This document shows positions 50,225 to 57,677 of a stretch of DNA of 64,000 bases, one piece after another (the stretch's first letter is position 1; each line of letters opens with the position of its first letter). The notes below the pieces were generated by a model. It had not been told where the DNA came from and ran no database searches. It worked only from the letters and a program-made list of their open reading frames with translations. A program made the translations under genes and the position numbers. The DNA comes from Streptomyces sp. MMG1121 (GTDB taxonomy: Bacteria > Actinomycetota > Actinomycetes > Streptomycetales > Streptomycetaceae). Location of the stretch: NCBI RefSeq assembly GCF_001280015.1, contig NZ_LGDV01000213.1:124001-188000 (forward strand), in the 5' to 3' direction.

Positions 50225-53059
50225 TCAGTCCAGAACGAGCGGATCAGGCAGATCGGCCGCGTGATGCATGCGCAGGAGCGTGTGCAGGACTCCGGAGAGG
50301 CCCGACATCAGGCTCGGGGAGAACGCTTCGCGGGCCAGACCGCCGACCGGACCGCGCTGTTCCAGACCGGTGAGGATCTCGCCGTCGAGGTCGGACGGGT
50401 CACCGAAGCCGAGGGTGGTCAGGAACTGCCACAGGCCGAGGTCGCCGTGGCACAGGGTGTGGCTCCAGCCGAAGCCCTCCGCGGCGCAGGCCTGCGCGGC
50501 CCGTTGCGCCATGTCGAGGTGCCCGGGGTCACCGGTCCGCCGGTGAAGGTCGAGCATGCCGACGCCGATGCCCGCGCTGCCGTGACACCAACTGGTGAAG
50601 AAGTCCTCCTCGGCGCCGATGCGGACGTCGAGCCAGTTGCCCGCGGCCGGCTGGTACAGCGACTCCTGGTAGGCGAGGGCCCGCCGTGCGAGGTCGGCCC
50701 AGCCGCGCCGTTCGGTGGCGGATCCGGCCTCGCTGAGGGCGAGCCGGGCCAGCGCCCAGCCGATGCCGGTGGCCCCGTGGGCGAACCCGCCGATGCCCTC
50801 GGGGTTGAGGCGGGTGACCCAGCGGGCACCGCTCGCGTCCAGCGTGGCCTGCCCGGAGAGCCGACGCCCGAGGTGGGCGGCGGCGGCCAGCCAGCGCTCC
50901 TGGCCGGTCGCCCCCGCGAGGTTCAGCAACGGTACGACCGCACCGGCCGCGCCGTTCAGAAGGTCCACCTCGACGTCGTCCTCGACGAGCCTGGCGCCCG
51001 GCGCGAGCAACGCGGCTCGTTCGGCGGCCCGTTGGAGCATCCAGTCCTCGCCCACCACCCGGTGCAGCGCCAGCCAGGTCCACACCTGCGACGCGGCGCC
51101 GCTGAACGCTCCGGCGGACGGCGTGGGCGTCCGGTCCTCGGTACCGACCAGCACCCGCAACGCCCCTGCGAAGTGCTCGGCGACGCCGGGAATCCCGTCC
51201 GCGCGCCCGGCCCGCACCTCGCTCAGGTATTCGGCGAGCGCGAGCACCACACCGCCCTGACCGGTGTAGAGGTCCGCGGGCAGTACGCGGATGGACCAGC
51301 CGGCCGGGGTGAACACCGGACTGATCCAGGTGACCGTGCCGTCCTCCCCGCGCACCGCCCCGTCGCACAGCCGCCGTACCATCCGGGCCGCCAGAGCACG
51401 GCGGCGCCGCTCCCGGTCACGGGCGTGCGGACCAACGGCCGCGGCCTGCTCCCGCGCGGGCAGCGAACGCTCGTTGAGGTACGCGCCGACCAGCGCGTCC
51501 TGGATCACCGACTCCTCCAGCGCAAGATCGGCGGTGCGCCAGTCCTCGACCGTGTTCCGGATCGCGGCCGCGTCCACGGTGAAGCCGAACATCGGTACGT
51601 CGCCTGCCAGCAGGTCGGCTGTCTCACCGTCGATGGCCGCCCGGTCCGACGGTGCTCCGGGCAGGACCTCGGCGTTGCGCCGGAGGATGTCCCGGGCCCG
51701 CTCGACGGCCGCCTTCTCGTCGTGCAGGGACGCCGGGTGCCACAGCATCCGGCCGATGTCGACGTAGGCCTGCGTGGGGCGCAGGATGCGGCGTGCCCAG
51801 GTGCCCTGGAAACGGCGCAGCAGCGCGGACGGATCTGTTCCGGGCCGACGCAGGTAGGCGGTCATCTCCCGGAACCCGTACAGGATCCGGTCCCAGTACG
51901 TGCTGAGCACCGGAGTACGGCTGGGATGGTTGCCGGCGACGGGCATCGCCACGAGGTCCACCTGGAAACGGGCGGCGGCGGTTCCCGCGTCCGCGATCAC
52001 CGGGTTGGGGATGAGCGGCTGCTGACCGGGCAACGCGCCGACACCGGAGATGTCCACCCCGCCGAGCGCGAAACCCGTGCCGCGTACGGGGAGCAGTCCG
52101 GTACGCAGCACCGTACGGCGGATGGCGGCCGCGGCCACGTCCACCGCGTCACCGCGGCCGCTGGGCGGGAAGGGCGCGGGCGCGTCGAAGAGCGTCTCGG
52201 CGTCCACGATCACCGGGACCGGGCCGGCGGCGATCATGTTCTCGGCGTGCATGTCGGTTCCGCCGGTGAAGCGGAGTACGGCCAGCCAGTGGCCGACGTT
52301 GCGGTAGAACGCGGCGAGTTCGGCTTCGTCGGCGCAGAACCGGTGGCGTATGAACTCGGCCCATCCGTACCCGGCACACGCGAGCGTACGCGGCACGCGG
52401 ATGCGCTCATGCGGTGCCGGGGCATCGGGGAAGGACGCGAACAGCTCCTCCAGCAACGCGCCGAGCGCCACGTCCGCCTCGGACGGCCGGGGTTTGTACA
52501 TGACAGTGCCGCCGTCGAGGTCGACCCGGCTGACCGTGAGTCCGCCTCTGTGGCTGTCGCCGGCACCGAACGAGACCGCACGTACCGCACCCGCGGGTGC
52601 TCCCGACAGCGGACGCAACCGCTCGCGGTCCGCGGCGAGCCGTTCGGCGAAGGCGGCCGTCGCCGTCAGCCACAGCCGTGCCACGGACGCGACCCGCGGA
52701 CCGGCACTCGGGTACCGGTCCGCCAGCCGGTCGAGGTAGCCCTCTCGGCCGGCCTCCTCGATGAAGGCCGCCCAGGTCTGCGTGTCGGATCCGGCCTGCG
52801 CGCCTCCGTCGCCCGCGGCCAGGCGGAGCGCGTGCAGTTCGATCAGGAACAGCCGGGACAGCTTCGCGTGCAGGGACTTCAGCAGGGCGACGTGCCCGGC
52901 GTCCAGCACCACGTCCCGTTCTGCCCGGTCCAGGCCGTCCACGGCGGCGAGCCGCCGGGCCAGTTCGTCCCGCCACGGCTGGGCGATACGCCGCACGGGC
53001 CGGGCGAACCACTGGGTCTCGTCCTCGTCCTGCGGCTTGCGCGGTACTGTTCCGGTCAC
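50225..53059 (-). CDS. lanM: Class II lanthipeptide synthetase LanM
   Basis: A 944-residue bifunctional enzyme that dehydrates Ser/Thr of a precursor peptide and closes (methyl)lanthionine rings. The N-terminal DUF4135 dehydratase shows Val-Met-Tyr-Lys-Pro-Arg, Thr-Asp-Met-His-Ala-Glu-Asn-Met and Val-Asp-Ala-Glu-Thr-Leu, the conserved phosphotransfer residues. The C-terminal LanC-like cyclase (~600-935) has the zinc motifs Trp-Cys-His-Gly-Ser-Ala-Gly and Leu-Cys-His-Gly. I chose GTG 53059 with GGGGAAGG upstream; the frame could start at 53122. The precursor gene lies just upstream at 53203-53403. No LanT transporter, immunity or other tailoring gene is adjacent. Confidence 0.95.
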   Translation of the reverse strand: MTGTVPRKPQDEDETQWFARPVRRIAQPWRDELARRLAAVDGLDRAERDVVLDAGHVALLKSLHAKLSRLFLIELHALRLAAGDGGAQAGSDTQTWAAFIEEAGREGYLDRLADRYPSAGPRVASVARLWLTATAAFAERLAADRERLRPLSGAPAGAVRAVSFGAGDSHRGGLTVSRVDLDGGTVMYKPRPSEADVALGALLEELFASFPDAPAPHERIRVPRTLACAGYGWAEFIRHRFCADEAELAAFYRNVGHWLAVLRFTGGTDMHAENMIAAGPVPVIVDAETLFDAPAPFPPSGRGDAVDVAAAAIRRTVLRTGLLPVRGTGFALGGVDISGVGALPGQQPLIPNPVIADAGTAAARFQVDLVAMPVAGNHPSRTPVLSTYWDRILYGFREMTAYLRRPGTDPSALLRRFQGTWARRILRPTQAYVDIGRMLWHPASLHDEKAAVERARDILRRNAEVLPGAPSDRAAIDGETADLLAGDVPMFGFTVDAAAIRNTVEDWRTADLALEESVIQDALVGAYLNERSLPAREQAAAVGPHARDRERRRRALAARMVRRLCDGAVRGEDGTVTWISPVFTPAGWSIRVLPADLYTGQGGVVLALAEYLSEVRAGRADGIPGVAEHFAGALRVLVGTEDRTPTPSAGAFSGAASQVWTWLALHRVVGEDWMLQRAAERAALLAPGARLVEDDVEVDLLNGAAGAVVPLLNLAGATGQERWLAAAAHLGRRLSGQATLDASGARWVTRLNPEGIGGFAHGATGIGWALARLALSEAGSATERRGWADLARRALAYQESLYQPAAGNWLDVRIGAEEDFFTSWCHGSAGIGVGMLDLHRRTGDPGHLDMAQRAAQACAAEGFGWSHTLCHGDLGLWQFLTTLGFGDPSDLDGEILTGLEQRGPVGGLAREAFSPSLMSGLSGVLHTLLRMHHAADLPDPLVLD

Positions 53060-53108
53060 CCTCGGCCTTCCCCTCGGCGTCGCACGCGCGCTGCTCGCGG
53101 TGCCCCAG

Positions 53109-53140
53109 GACGCGGGGAACACAGAGCTGTTCCCCGCGTC
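53109..53140 (-). terminator. Perfect 13-bp hairpin between lanA and lanM
   Basis: GACGCGGGGAACA (53109-53121) pairs exactly with 53128-53140 around a 6-nt loop, inside the 143-bp gap between lanA and lanM. Partial termination or RNA stabilisation here would give far more precursor than enzyme transcript, as is common in lanthipeptide operons. It has no U-tract. Confidence 0.75.
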
Positions 53141-53202
53141 ACGGTCCTTGGACCCGCGCCCTTGGTCCGCGAACGCGAACGAGGCTCAGGCCGTGTGGAC
53201 GA

Positions 53203-53403
53203 TCAGCAGCACCAGCTGCCGTGCGATCCGCTCGGGCTGGAGCAGAAGCCGTACAGCGAGTCACTCGGGTCGGTGAGTGCGGCCTCCGCGGCGGCACCGC
53301 CGACGTAGAGCGGGCCGGCGGGGTTCACCTGCCCGAACGCACTCTCGGCGCCTGTCAGCCAGGCGTCGAGCACCGCGTGGGCGTGCACACTGCTCTGGGG
53401 CAT
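53203..53403 (-). CDS. lanA: Lanthipeptide precursor peptide LanA
   Basis: A 66-residue peptide with a long, Ala/acidic leader and a Ser/Cys-rich end. The C-terminus reads Gly-Phe-Cys-Ser-Ser-Pro-Ser-Gly-Ser-His-Gly-Ser-Trp-Cys-Cys, giving Cys54, Cys65 and Cys66 and five serines after residue 54, with no threonine in this part. The only Cys are in the core. Possible cleavage sites are after Gly35-Gly36 or Ala41-Ala42; neither is certain. GGAGGT lies 5 nt before ATG 53403. LanM follows on the same strand, so the peptide is its obvious substrate. I do not recognise the core as a known lantibiotic. Confidence 0.85.
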   Translation of the reverse strand: MPQSSVHAHAVLDAWLTGAESAFGQVNPAGPLYVGGAAAEAALTDPSDSLYGFCSSPSGSHGSWCC

Positions 53404-53868
53404 GGTCGACCTCCAGGGATGAGCGAGGGGATGGACTGGGCAGGCTCTGAGTATGTTGGGGTTCGGCCACGCGTGAGACGGCCAATCCGGCCACAGTCGC
53501 CTGAGTCGTGCGAGGCGCCCGGGGCATGTGGGACCGGCGGTACGACGCCATGATCGAGCGATGACCGGGACGGGGAGCGGCGTTCGACAGACCGACCGGA
53601 TCCGCCGGTGCGCAGGGCCGGGCGGAAGCGAGCGACCGGGCCCCGCCGGATCGGTATGCCCACGCCACACGCCCCAGCGTCTGCGGCGAAAACCACATGC
53701 GAGGGCGGCAGGAGTGCGGTGCCGGATGCGGCCCCGTCCACGGCCTCCCGCCCTCGCACTGCCCGAAGCGACCTGCCCTGTTTGGCCCTTGCGGCGGACC
53801 GTGGCCCGGATGTGCGCCGCGCGACGGGCCGCACGCTCCAGGGGGTCTACGAGGAACGGGTGCGCCGA
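53404..53868. other. lanA upstream region, no gene seen
   Basis: This 465-bp gap must contain the lanA promoter. On the minus strand, CATACT about 55 bp before the ATG (within CAACATACTCAGAG, ~53447-53460) is a possible -10. Several open frames exist, but none has good codon bias, a ribosome site or known features, and none encodes another Cys-rich peptide. Confidence 0.45.
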
Positions 53869-54114
53869 TCAGTGGAAGTAGACGAGAATGCGTCCGGTGT
53901 TGTCCGTGTCCACCTCGCGTCTCACGTACAGCTTCCTGATGTGCTGCTGGTCCAGGAACGCGAGAACGCGAGCCTTGAGCCGCCCGGAACCCTTGCCAGG
54001 AATGATCTCCGCAACCGGCTCGCCCGAGTGGTTGGCCCTGAAGAGGAACTGACGCAGCGCCAGTTCGATGTCGCGGTTGTTGCGGAAGATCGGGTGGAGA
54101 TCGAGCGACATCAT
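53869..54114 (-). CDS. Small Smr-domain protein
   Basis: An 81-residue protein made almost only of an Smr (small MutS-related) domain. Its LDLH-type motif is Leu-Asp-Leu-His at residues 4-7 and its second motif is Gly-Lys-Gly-Ser-Gly at ~41-45, followed by a C-terminal strand with Thr-Gly-Arg-Ile-Leu-Val-Tyr-Phe. Smr domains bind or nick nucleic acids, and stand-alone bacterial Smr proteins can be endonucleases. AGGAGG precedes ATG 54114. It lies upstream of lanA on the same strand, but the 465-bp gap argues against a shared transcript. Confidence 0.8.
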   Translation of the reverse strand: MMSLDLHPIFRNNRDIELALRQFLFRANHSGEPVAEIIPGKGSGRLKARVLAFLDQQHIRKLYVRREVDTDNTGRILVYFH

Positions 54115-54290
54115 GCGGAACCTCCTGGTGACGCGGCACGGGTGCCCGGAATAACGACCGCTGCGGCGGCCCAGGCAGCCTCTCATGAACACCGCGGCCC
54201 CACCGGCCGGCCGGTCGTGCGCGCTTCGACCGCCCTGGATGCGCGGCGTCTCTGACTCCAGGAAGCCGCGGAGCCGCCCACGGCCGTCGG

Positions 54291-54917
54291 TCAGAGCCAG
54301 CCGAGGGAGCCGAACACCAGCAGGGCCACGGCGTCGATGCCGAGGATCGCGCTGACCGTCATGGCCTTGGTCCGCACCCGCGGCATGTCGTGGACGAGGA
54401 AGCTGACCACGAAGAACGGGGCGTACCCGACCAGGAGGATGAGATAGGGAGCGTCCGCCTGCCACCAGCTCCAGTCCCACGTGAGCACGCCCACGTGGTG
54501 CAGCCAGATCTCGACCACCACGGACGCGGCCGAGTTCACGGCGATGAGCACGGGCCGGTTGGGGAGCCCCAGAACGCGTGTGCCGCGCGGGGGAAGGAGC
54601 TTCGCCGCCGCGATGCCCATGACCGCGAACATGAAGCAGATCTCGATGTTGAGGCCGATGAGGATCTGATAGGCCGTCCTGCCCGACGCGCCCCAGACCG
54701 GGGCCCGTCCGGTGAAGTGGAAGACGAGTGCGTTGCCTATCTCGTTGAACCAGTCCATGCCCCACAACGCGAGGCCGGCGAAGAACACGCTCCAGTTGCG
54801 CCGTTCCGCCTCCACGGCGTAGACGTAGATCACGAAGAGCAGGAGAGGGATGACGTACCACTGGAAGTGGCCGTTCTCGCGCAGCAGTTGCAGCGCCGCG
54901 CGGGCGTGGTCGGTCAT
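54291..54917 (-). CDS. Six-helix membrane protein of unknown function
   Basis: A 208-residue protein with about six hydrophobic segments, rich in Trp and Phe: Trp-Tyr-Val-Ile-Pro-Leu-Leu-Leu-Phe-Val, Gly-Met-Asp-Trp-Phe-Asn-Glu-Ile-Gly-Asn-Ala, Ile-Glu-Ile-Cys-Phe-Met-Phe-Ala, and Trp-Leu-His-His-Val-Gly-Val-Leu-Thr-Trp-Asp-Trp-Ser-Trp-Trp. Charged residues inside helices (Asp-Trp-Phe-Asn-Glu) suggest a catalytic or transport role, but I recognise no family. The start is ATG 54917. No operon partner; the Smr gene follows at 176 bp. Confidence 0.8.
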   Translation of the reverse strand: MTDHARAALQLLRENGHFQWYVIPLLLFVIYVYAVEAERRNWSVFFAGLALWGMDWFNEIGNALVFHFTGRAPVWGASGRTAYQILIGLNIEICFMFAVMGIAAAKLLPPRGTRVLGLPNRPVLIAVNSAASVVVEIWLHHVGVLTWDWSWWQADAPYLILLVGYAPFFVVSFLVHDMPRVRTKAMTVSAILGIDAVALLVFGSLGWL

Positions 54918-55124
54918 GTTCTGCGAGCCCCCTGGTCGAGCCGTCGACGGCGACAGCGATCCCCTACCGGCCGGTAACTATGGCGGTCGGGGGCCTGCGC
55001 GTCAACGGGTTCTCCGAAGCGGCGCCCCGGGGGCGGGAGTCGTGGCTCGGGTGACCGCCCGAGCCCGGCCTGACCGGACCAGGCCGGTCAGGCCGCCAGG
55101 CTCACGCTGCCGGCGGCACAGGGT

Positions 55125-55847
55125 TCACCAGGGGACCGGTGTCCCGTTCCAGGAGAAGAATGCTCCGGTCGGCCCGTCGTCCGGCAGCAGAGCGAGCCGT
55201 ACGGCCCCCCACGCGCCCTCCTTCGGATCGCCGCCCCGGTCCCTGGCCCCGGGGCTGAGGTCGGTGGCCCGCACTCCGGGGGCGAGGGCGTTGACCTTGA
55301 AGGGGGCGCCGAGTGTCTGGGCGTAGAAGACGGTGAGCGCGTTCAGCGCGGCCTTGGAGGAACGGTAGGCGGCGCCGGAGCCTACGCCCGGGGTGAACTG
55401 GGGGTTGGGGCCGGTGCTCCAGGTCAGGGAACCGGTGCCGCTGGAGACGTTCACGATGCGGGGCCGGGCCGAGCGGCGCAGGACGGGCAGGAAGGCGTTG
55501 GTGACGGCGACGACACCGAAGAGGTTGGTCTCGTAGATCCGCCGGAAGTCAGCGACGGTCGCCTCGGCGGGCGGGTCGAGGGGTACGGCGATGCCGGCGT
55601 TGTTGACGAGTACGTCCAGGCGGTCGACTCGGGCCGCGGCGTGTGCGATGCCGTCCGCGTCGGTGACGTCGAGGACCAGCGGGCGGGCGTCGGCGCCGAT
55701 CTCCGCGGCCGCGGCCTCCCCGCGGCCGGCGTCGCGGGAGCCGACGTACACGGTGAACCCCTCGGCGGCGAGCTGGCGGGCGATGTGGTGGCCGATGCCC
55801 TTGTTGGCACCGGTGACGAGTGCTGTGCGATCGTTCATGTCAGCCAC
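55125..55847 (-). CDS. Short-chain dehydrogenase/reductase
   Basis: A 240-residue classical SDR. The cofactor motif is Thr-Gly-Ala-Asn-Lys-Gly-Ile-Gly, the structural Asn-Asn-Ala-Gly is present, and the catalytic Ser (Asn-Val-Ser-Ser-Gly) and Tyr-x3-Lys (Tyr-Arg-Ser-Ser-Lys) are in place. It likely reduces a carbonyl with NADPH. The start is ATG 55847 or 55838. It is divergent from an XRE regulator, which probably controls it through the dyad at 55865-55899. A truncated copy of the same gene pair exists at 45787-46227. Confidence 0.93.
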   Translation of the reverse strand: MADMNDRTALVTGANKGIGHHIARQLAAEGFTVYVGSRDAGRGEAAAAEIGADARPLVLDVTDADGIAHAAARVDRLDVLVNNAGIAVPLDPPAEATVADFRRIYETNLFGVVAVTNAFLPVLRRSARPRIVNVSSGTGSLTWSTGPNPQFTPGVGSGAAYRSSKAALNALTVFYAQTLGAPFKVNALAPGVRATDLSPGARDRGGDPKEGAWGAVRLALLPDDGPTGAFFSWNGTPVPW

Positions 55848-55864
55848 GGTTCCCCGGCCGGCGC

Positions 55865-55899
55865 CGTCCTGCCAGGGATCACCTGTACCAGGCAGGACG
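55865..55899. promoter_or_regulatory. CGTCCTGCC-N17-GGCAGGACG operator dyad
   Basis: A perfect 9-bp inverted repeat (55865-55873 with 55891-55899) lies in the 65-bp gap between the divergent SDR and XRE genes. It is placed to block both promoters and is the likely target of the XRE regulator. Confidence 0.7.
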
Positions 55900-55912
55900 A
55901 GGAGGCAGTGGC

Positions 55913-56788
55913 ATGGCGAGGCAGGAACTGGCCCGCTATCTGCGAGAACGCCGAGCGGGGCTCACGGCGCGAGAGGTCGGCCTGCCGGACGGCGCCCCAC
56001 GCCGTACGCCCGGCCTGCGCCGGGAGGAGGTCGCGGAGCTGGCCCACATGTCGGTCGACTACTACGTCAGGCTCGAACAGGCTCGTGGCCCCCGGCCCTC
56101 TCCCCGCGTCCTGGACGCGCTCGCCACCGCGCTGCGGCTCGCCCCGGCCGAGCGCAGTCACCTGTTCCGGCTGGCCGGGTCGGCCGCACCGCCCGCCGCC
56201 CGGCCCGTACGGCGGGTGCGCCCGCAGGTGGCGGGGATGCTGCAGCGGCTGCCCGGAACCGCCGCGATCGTCACCGACGCCGCCTACGGTCTCCTCGCCT
56301 TCAATCCGGCGGCCCGGGCCCTGTTCGGCGACGATCTGGGGCGTCGCACGACCAACCTGGCCCGGCGCCGCTTCCTCGGTGAAGGGCGAACCTACGAGAC
56401 CTCCAGCACAAGGGAGTTCGGGCCCATCGCGGTGGCACGGCTGCGCCGAGCCGCCGAGCGCTACCCCCACGACACCCGACTCGCCGCCCTGCTCGACGAG
56501 TTGCACGCCGGCAGCGAGGAGTTCCGGAAGATCTGGCGCACCCACCCGGTGCACGCGCCGGGCCATCGCACCAAGACCCTCGACCATCCGGAGCTGGGCA
56601 GGCTGCGGCTGAACTGCGACGTGCTGCTGGTGCCGGAGGACGACCAGGAGGTGGTTCTGGTCACGGCCGACCCGGGTTCGCCTTCCGCCCGTGCCCTGGA
56701 GTCCCTCGCCGTCGCCACCCCGGTCACCGGAGAAAGCCCTGACGGAGGGGGACGGCCAGGCTCCGACGCGGACCGGCCGCTCTCGTAG
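55913..56788 (+). CDS. XRE-family regulator with MmyB-like ligand domain
   Basis: A 291-residue regulator. Residues ~5-65 form the helix-turn-helix (Arg-Thr-Pro-Gly-Leu-Arg-Arg-Glu-Glu-Val-Ala-Glu-Leu-Ala, Ser-Val-Asp-Tyr-Tyr-Val-Arg-Leu-Glu-Gln). Residues ~95-270 form the MmyB-like ligand-binding domain, with Phe-Asn-Pro-Ala-Ala-Arg-Ala-Leu-Phe, Leu-Asp-His-Pro-Glu-Leu-Gly and Thr-Ala-Asp-Pro-Gly-Ser. This domain is thought to bind a small hydrophobic ligand. ATG 55913 follows GAGGAGG. Members typically control the adjacent SDR gene, here divergent. Related fragments are at 4618-5046 and 45787-46020. Confidence 0.93.
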   Translation: MARQELARYLRERRAGLTAREVGLPDGAPRRTPGLRREEVAELAHMSVDYYVRLEQARGPRPSPRVLDALATALRLAPAERSHLFRLAGSAAPPAARPVRRVRPQVAGMLQRLPGTAAIVTDAAYGLLAFNPAARALFGDDLGRRTTNLARRRFLGEGRTYETSSTREFGPIAVARLRRAAERYPHDTRLAALLDELHAGSEEFRKIWRTHPVHAPGHRTKTLDHPELGRLRLNCDVLLVPEDDQEVVLVTADPGSPSARALESLAVATPVTGESPDGGGRPGSDADRPLS

Positions 56789-56947
56789 GCGAAGATCACG
56801 GTGTACACACGGTCCCGGCCGAGGTACCGCCGGACGGCGGTCTCCTGGCTGCCCGGGCCGCACGCCGACAGCGCGAGGCGGACCGCGCGGGGCCCGTAAT
56901 CCGGCCACCTTCGATAATGCTTCGCCAGGAGGGCGGAGGGAGCCGGG

Positions 56948-57565
56948 ATGACGGAAGCGTTCAAGCGCCGCACGCCGAGCCAGTGGGGCGAGGGCAGTGC
57001 CCTGAAGGAGGAGATCCTCGCGGCCGCCGCGCGGCTCTTGTCGGAGTCCGGCCGGGAGGAGGCCGTGTCGTTGCGCGCGGTCGCACGGGAGGTCGGGATC
57101 TCGGCGCCGAGCATCTATCTGCACTTCAAGGACCGGTCCGAGCTGGTGGCGGCGGTGACGCAACGGGCGTACGACGGACTGGTCGCCGAGTTGCGTGAGG
57201 CGTGGGCCCGGGAGCAGGACGGTGGACCCCGTGCGGCGTTGCGCGCGATGGCCCAGCGGTACTGCCTGTTCGCAGTGGAGAAGCCCAGCCGGTACCGGCT
57301 GATGTTCGGCCTACAGCGCATCACGGCGCCGCGCGCACAGTCGCCACTGCATCCGGTGTGGGCCTTGTACGAGACCTGGGAGGACGCGGTCGCAGCCTGC
57401 CGGGGCGCCCGCCGTGCGTCGGCGGACAGCGAACTCGACGCCCTTCTGTTGTGGTCCTCGCTGCACGGCATCGTGGCCATCGCCATGGCCTTGCCGTTCG
57501 AGGCCGACAGGGAAGCAATCGCACGGAGAGCGGACAACCTGCTCGAGCGCATCATGGCCGGATAG
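56948..57565 (+). CDS. TetR-family regulator upstream of P450 operon
   Basis: A 205-residue TetR repressor. The helix-turn-helix is at ~20-70, with Ala-Ala-Ala-Arg-Leu-Leu-Ser-Glu-Ser-Gly, Leu-Arg-Ala-Val-Ala-Arg-Glu-Val-Gly-Ile-Ser-Ala-Pro-Ser-Ile-Tyr-Leu-His-Phe-Lys-Asp-Arg. The C-terminal ligand-binding domain is helical with Tyr-Arg-Leu-Met-Phe-Gly. ATG 56948 follows GGAGGGAG. It is followed in the same direction by the P450 operon, whose promoter carries a perfect palindrome (57628-57642), so it is the probable repressor. Confidence 0.92.
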   Translation: MTEAFKRRTPSQWGEGSALKEEILAAAARLLSESGREEAVSLRAVAREVGISAPSIYLHFKDRSELVAAVTQRAYDGLVAELREAWAREQDGGPRAALRAMAQRYCLFAVEKPSRYRLMFGLQRITAPRAQSPLHPVWALYETWEDAVAACRGARRASADSELDALLLWSSLHGIVAIAMALPFEADREAIARRADNLLERIMAG

Positions 57566-57627
57566 CGACTGTGAACCATGAGGCGTGGTTGATGCGGCGG
57601 ACAGAATCCATATCGTTGCCTTGAGCA

Positions 57628-57642
57628 CCTAACGCCGTTAGG
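57628..57642. promoter_or_regulatory. CCTAAC-GCC-GTTAGG operator before P450
   Basis: A perfect 6-bp inverted repeat with a 3-bp centre lies 35 bp before the preferred P450 start (57678) and ~9 bp before an alternative GTG at 57651. Its TAAC-N3-GTTA form is typical of TetR operators. It likely mediates control by the TetR protein encoded just upstream. Confidence 0.7.
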
Positions 57643-57677
57643 AGTGTGCCGTGACCACTCCTGCCGAGGAGGCACGT

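Noticed and set aside
50177..53308. A 1043-codon plus-strand frame across lanM.
   Set aside because: Antisense to the LanM gene, which has all catalytic motifs in the minus frame.
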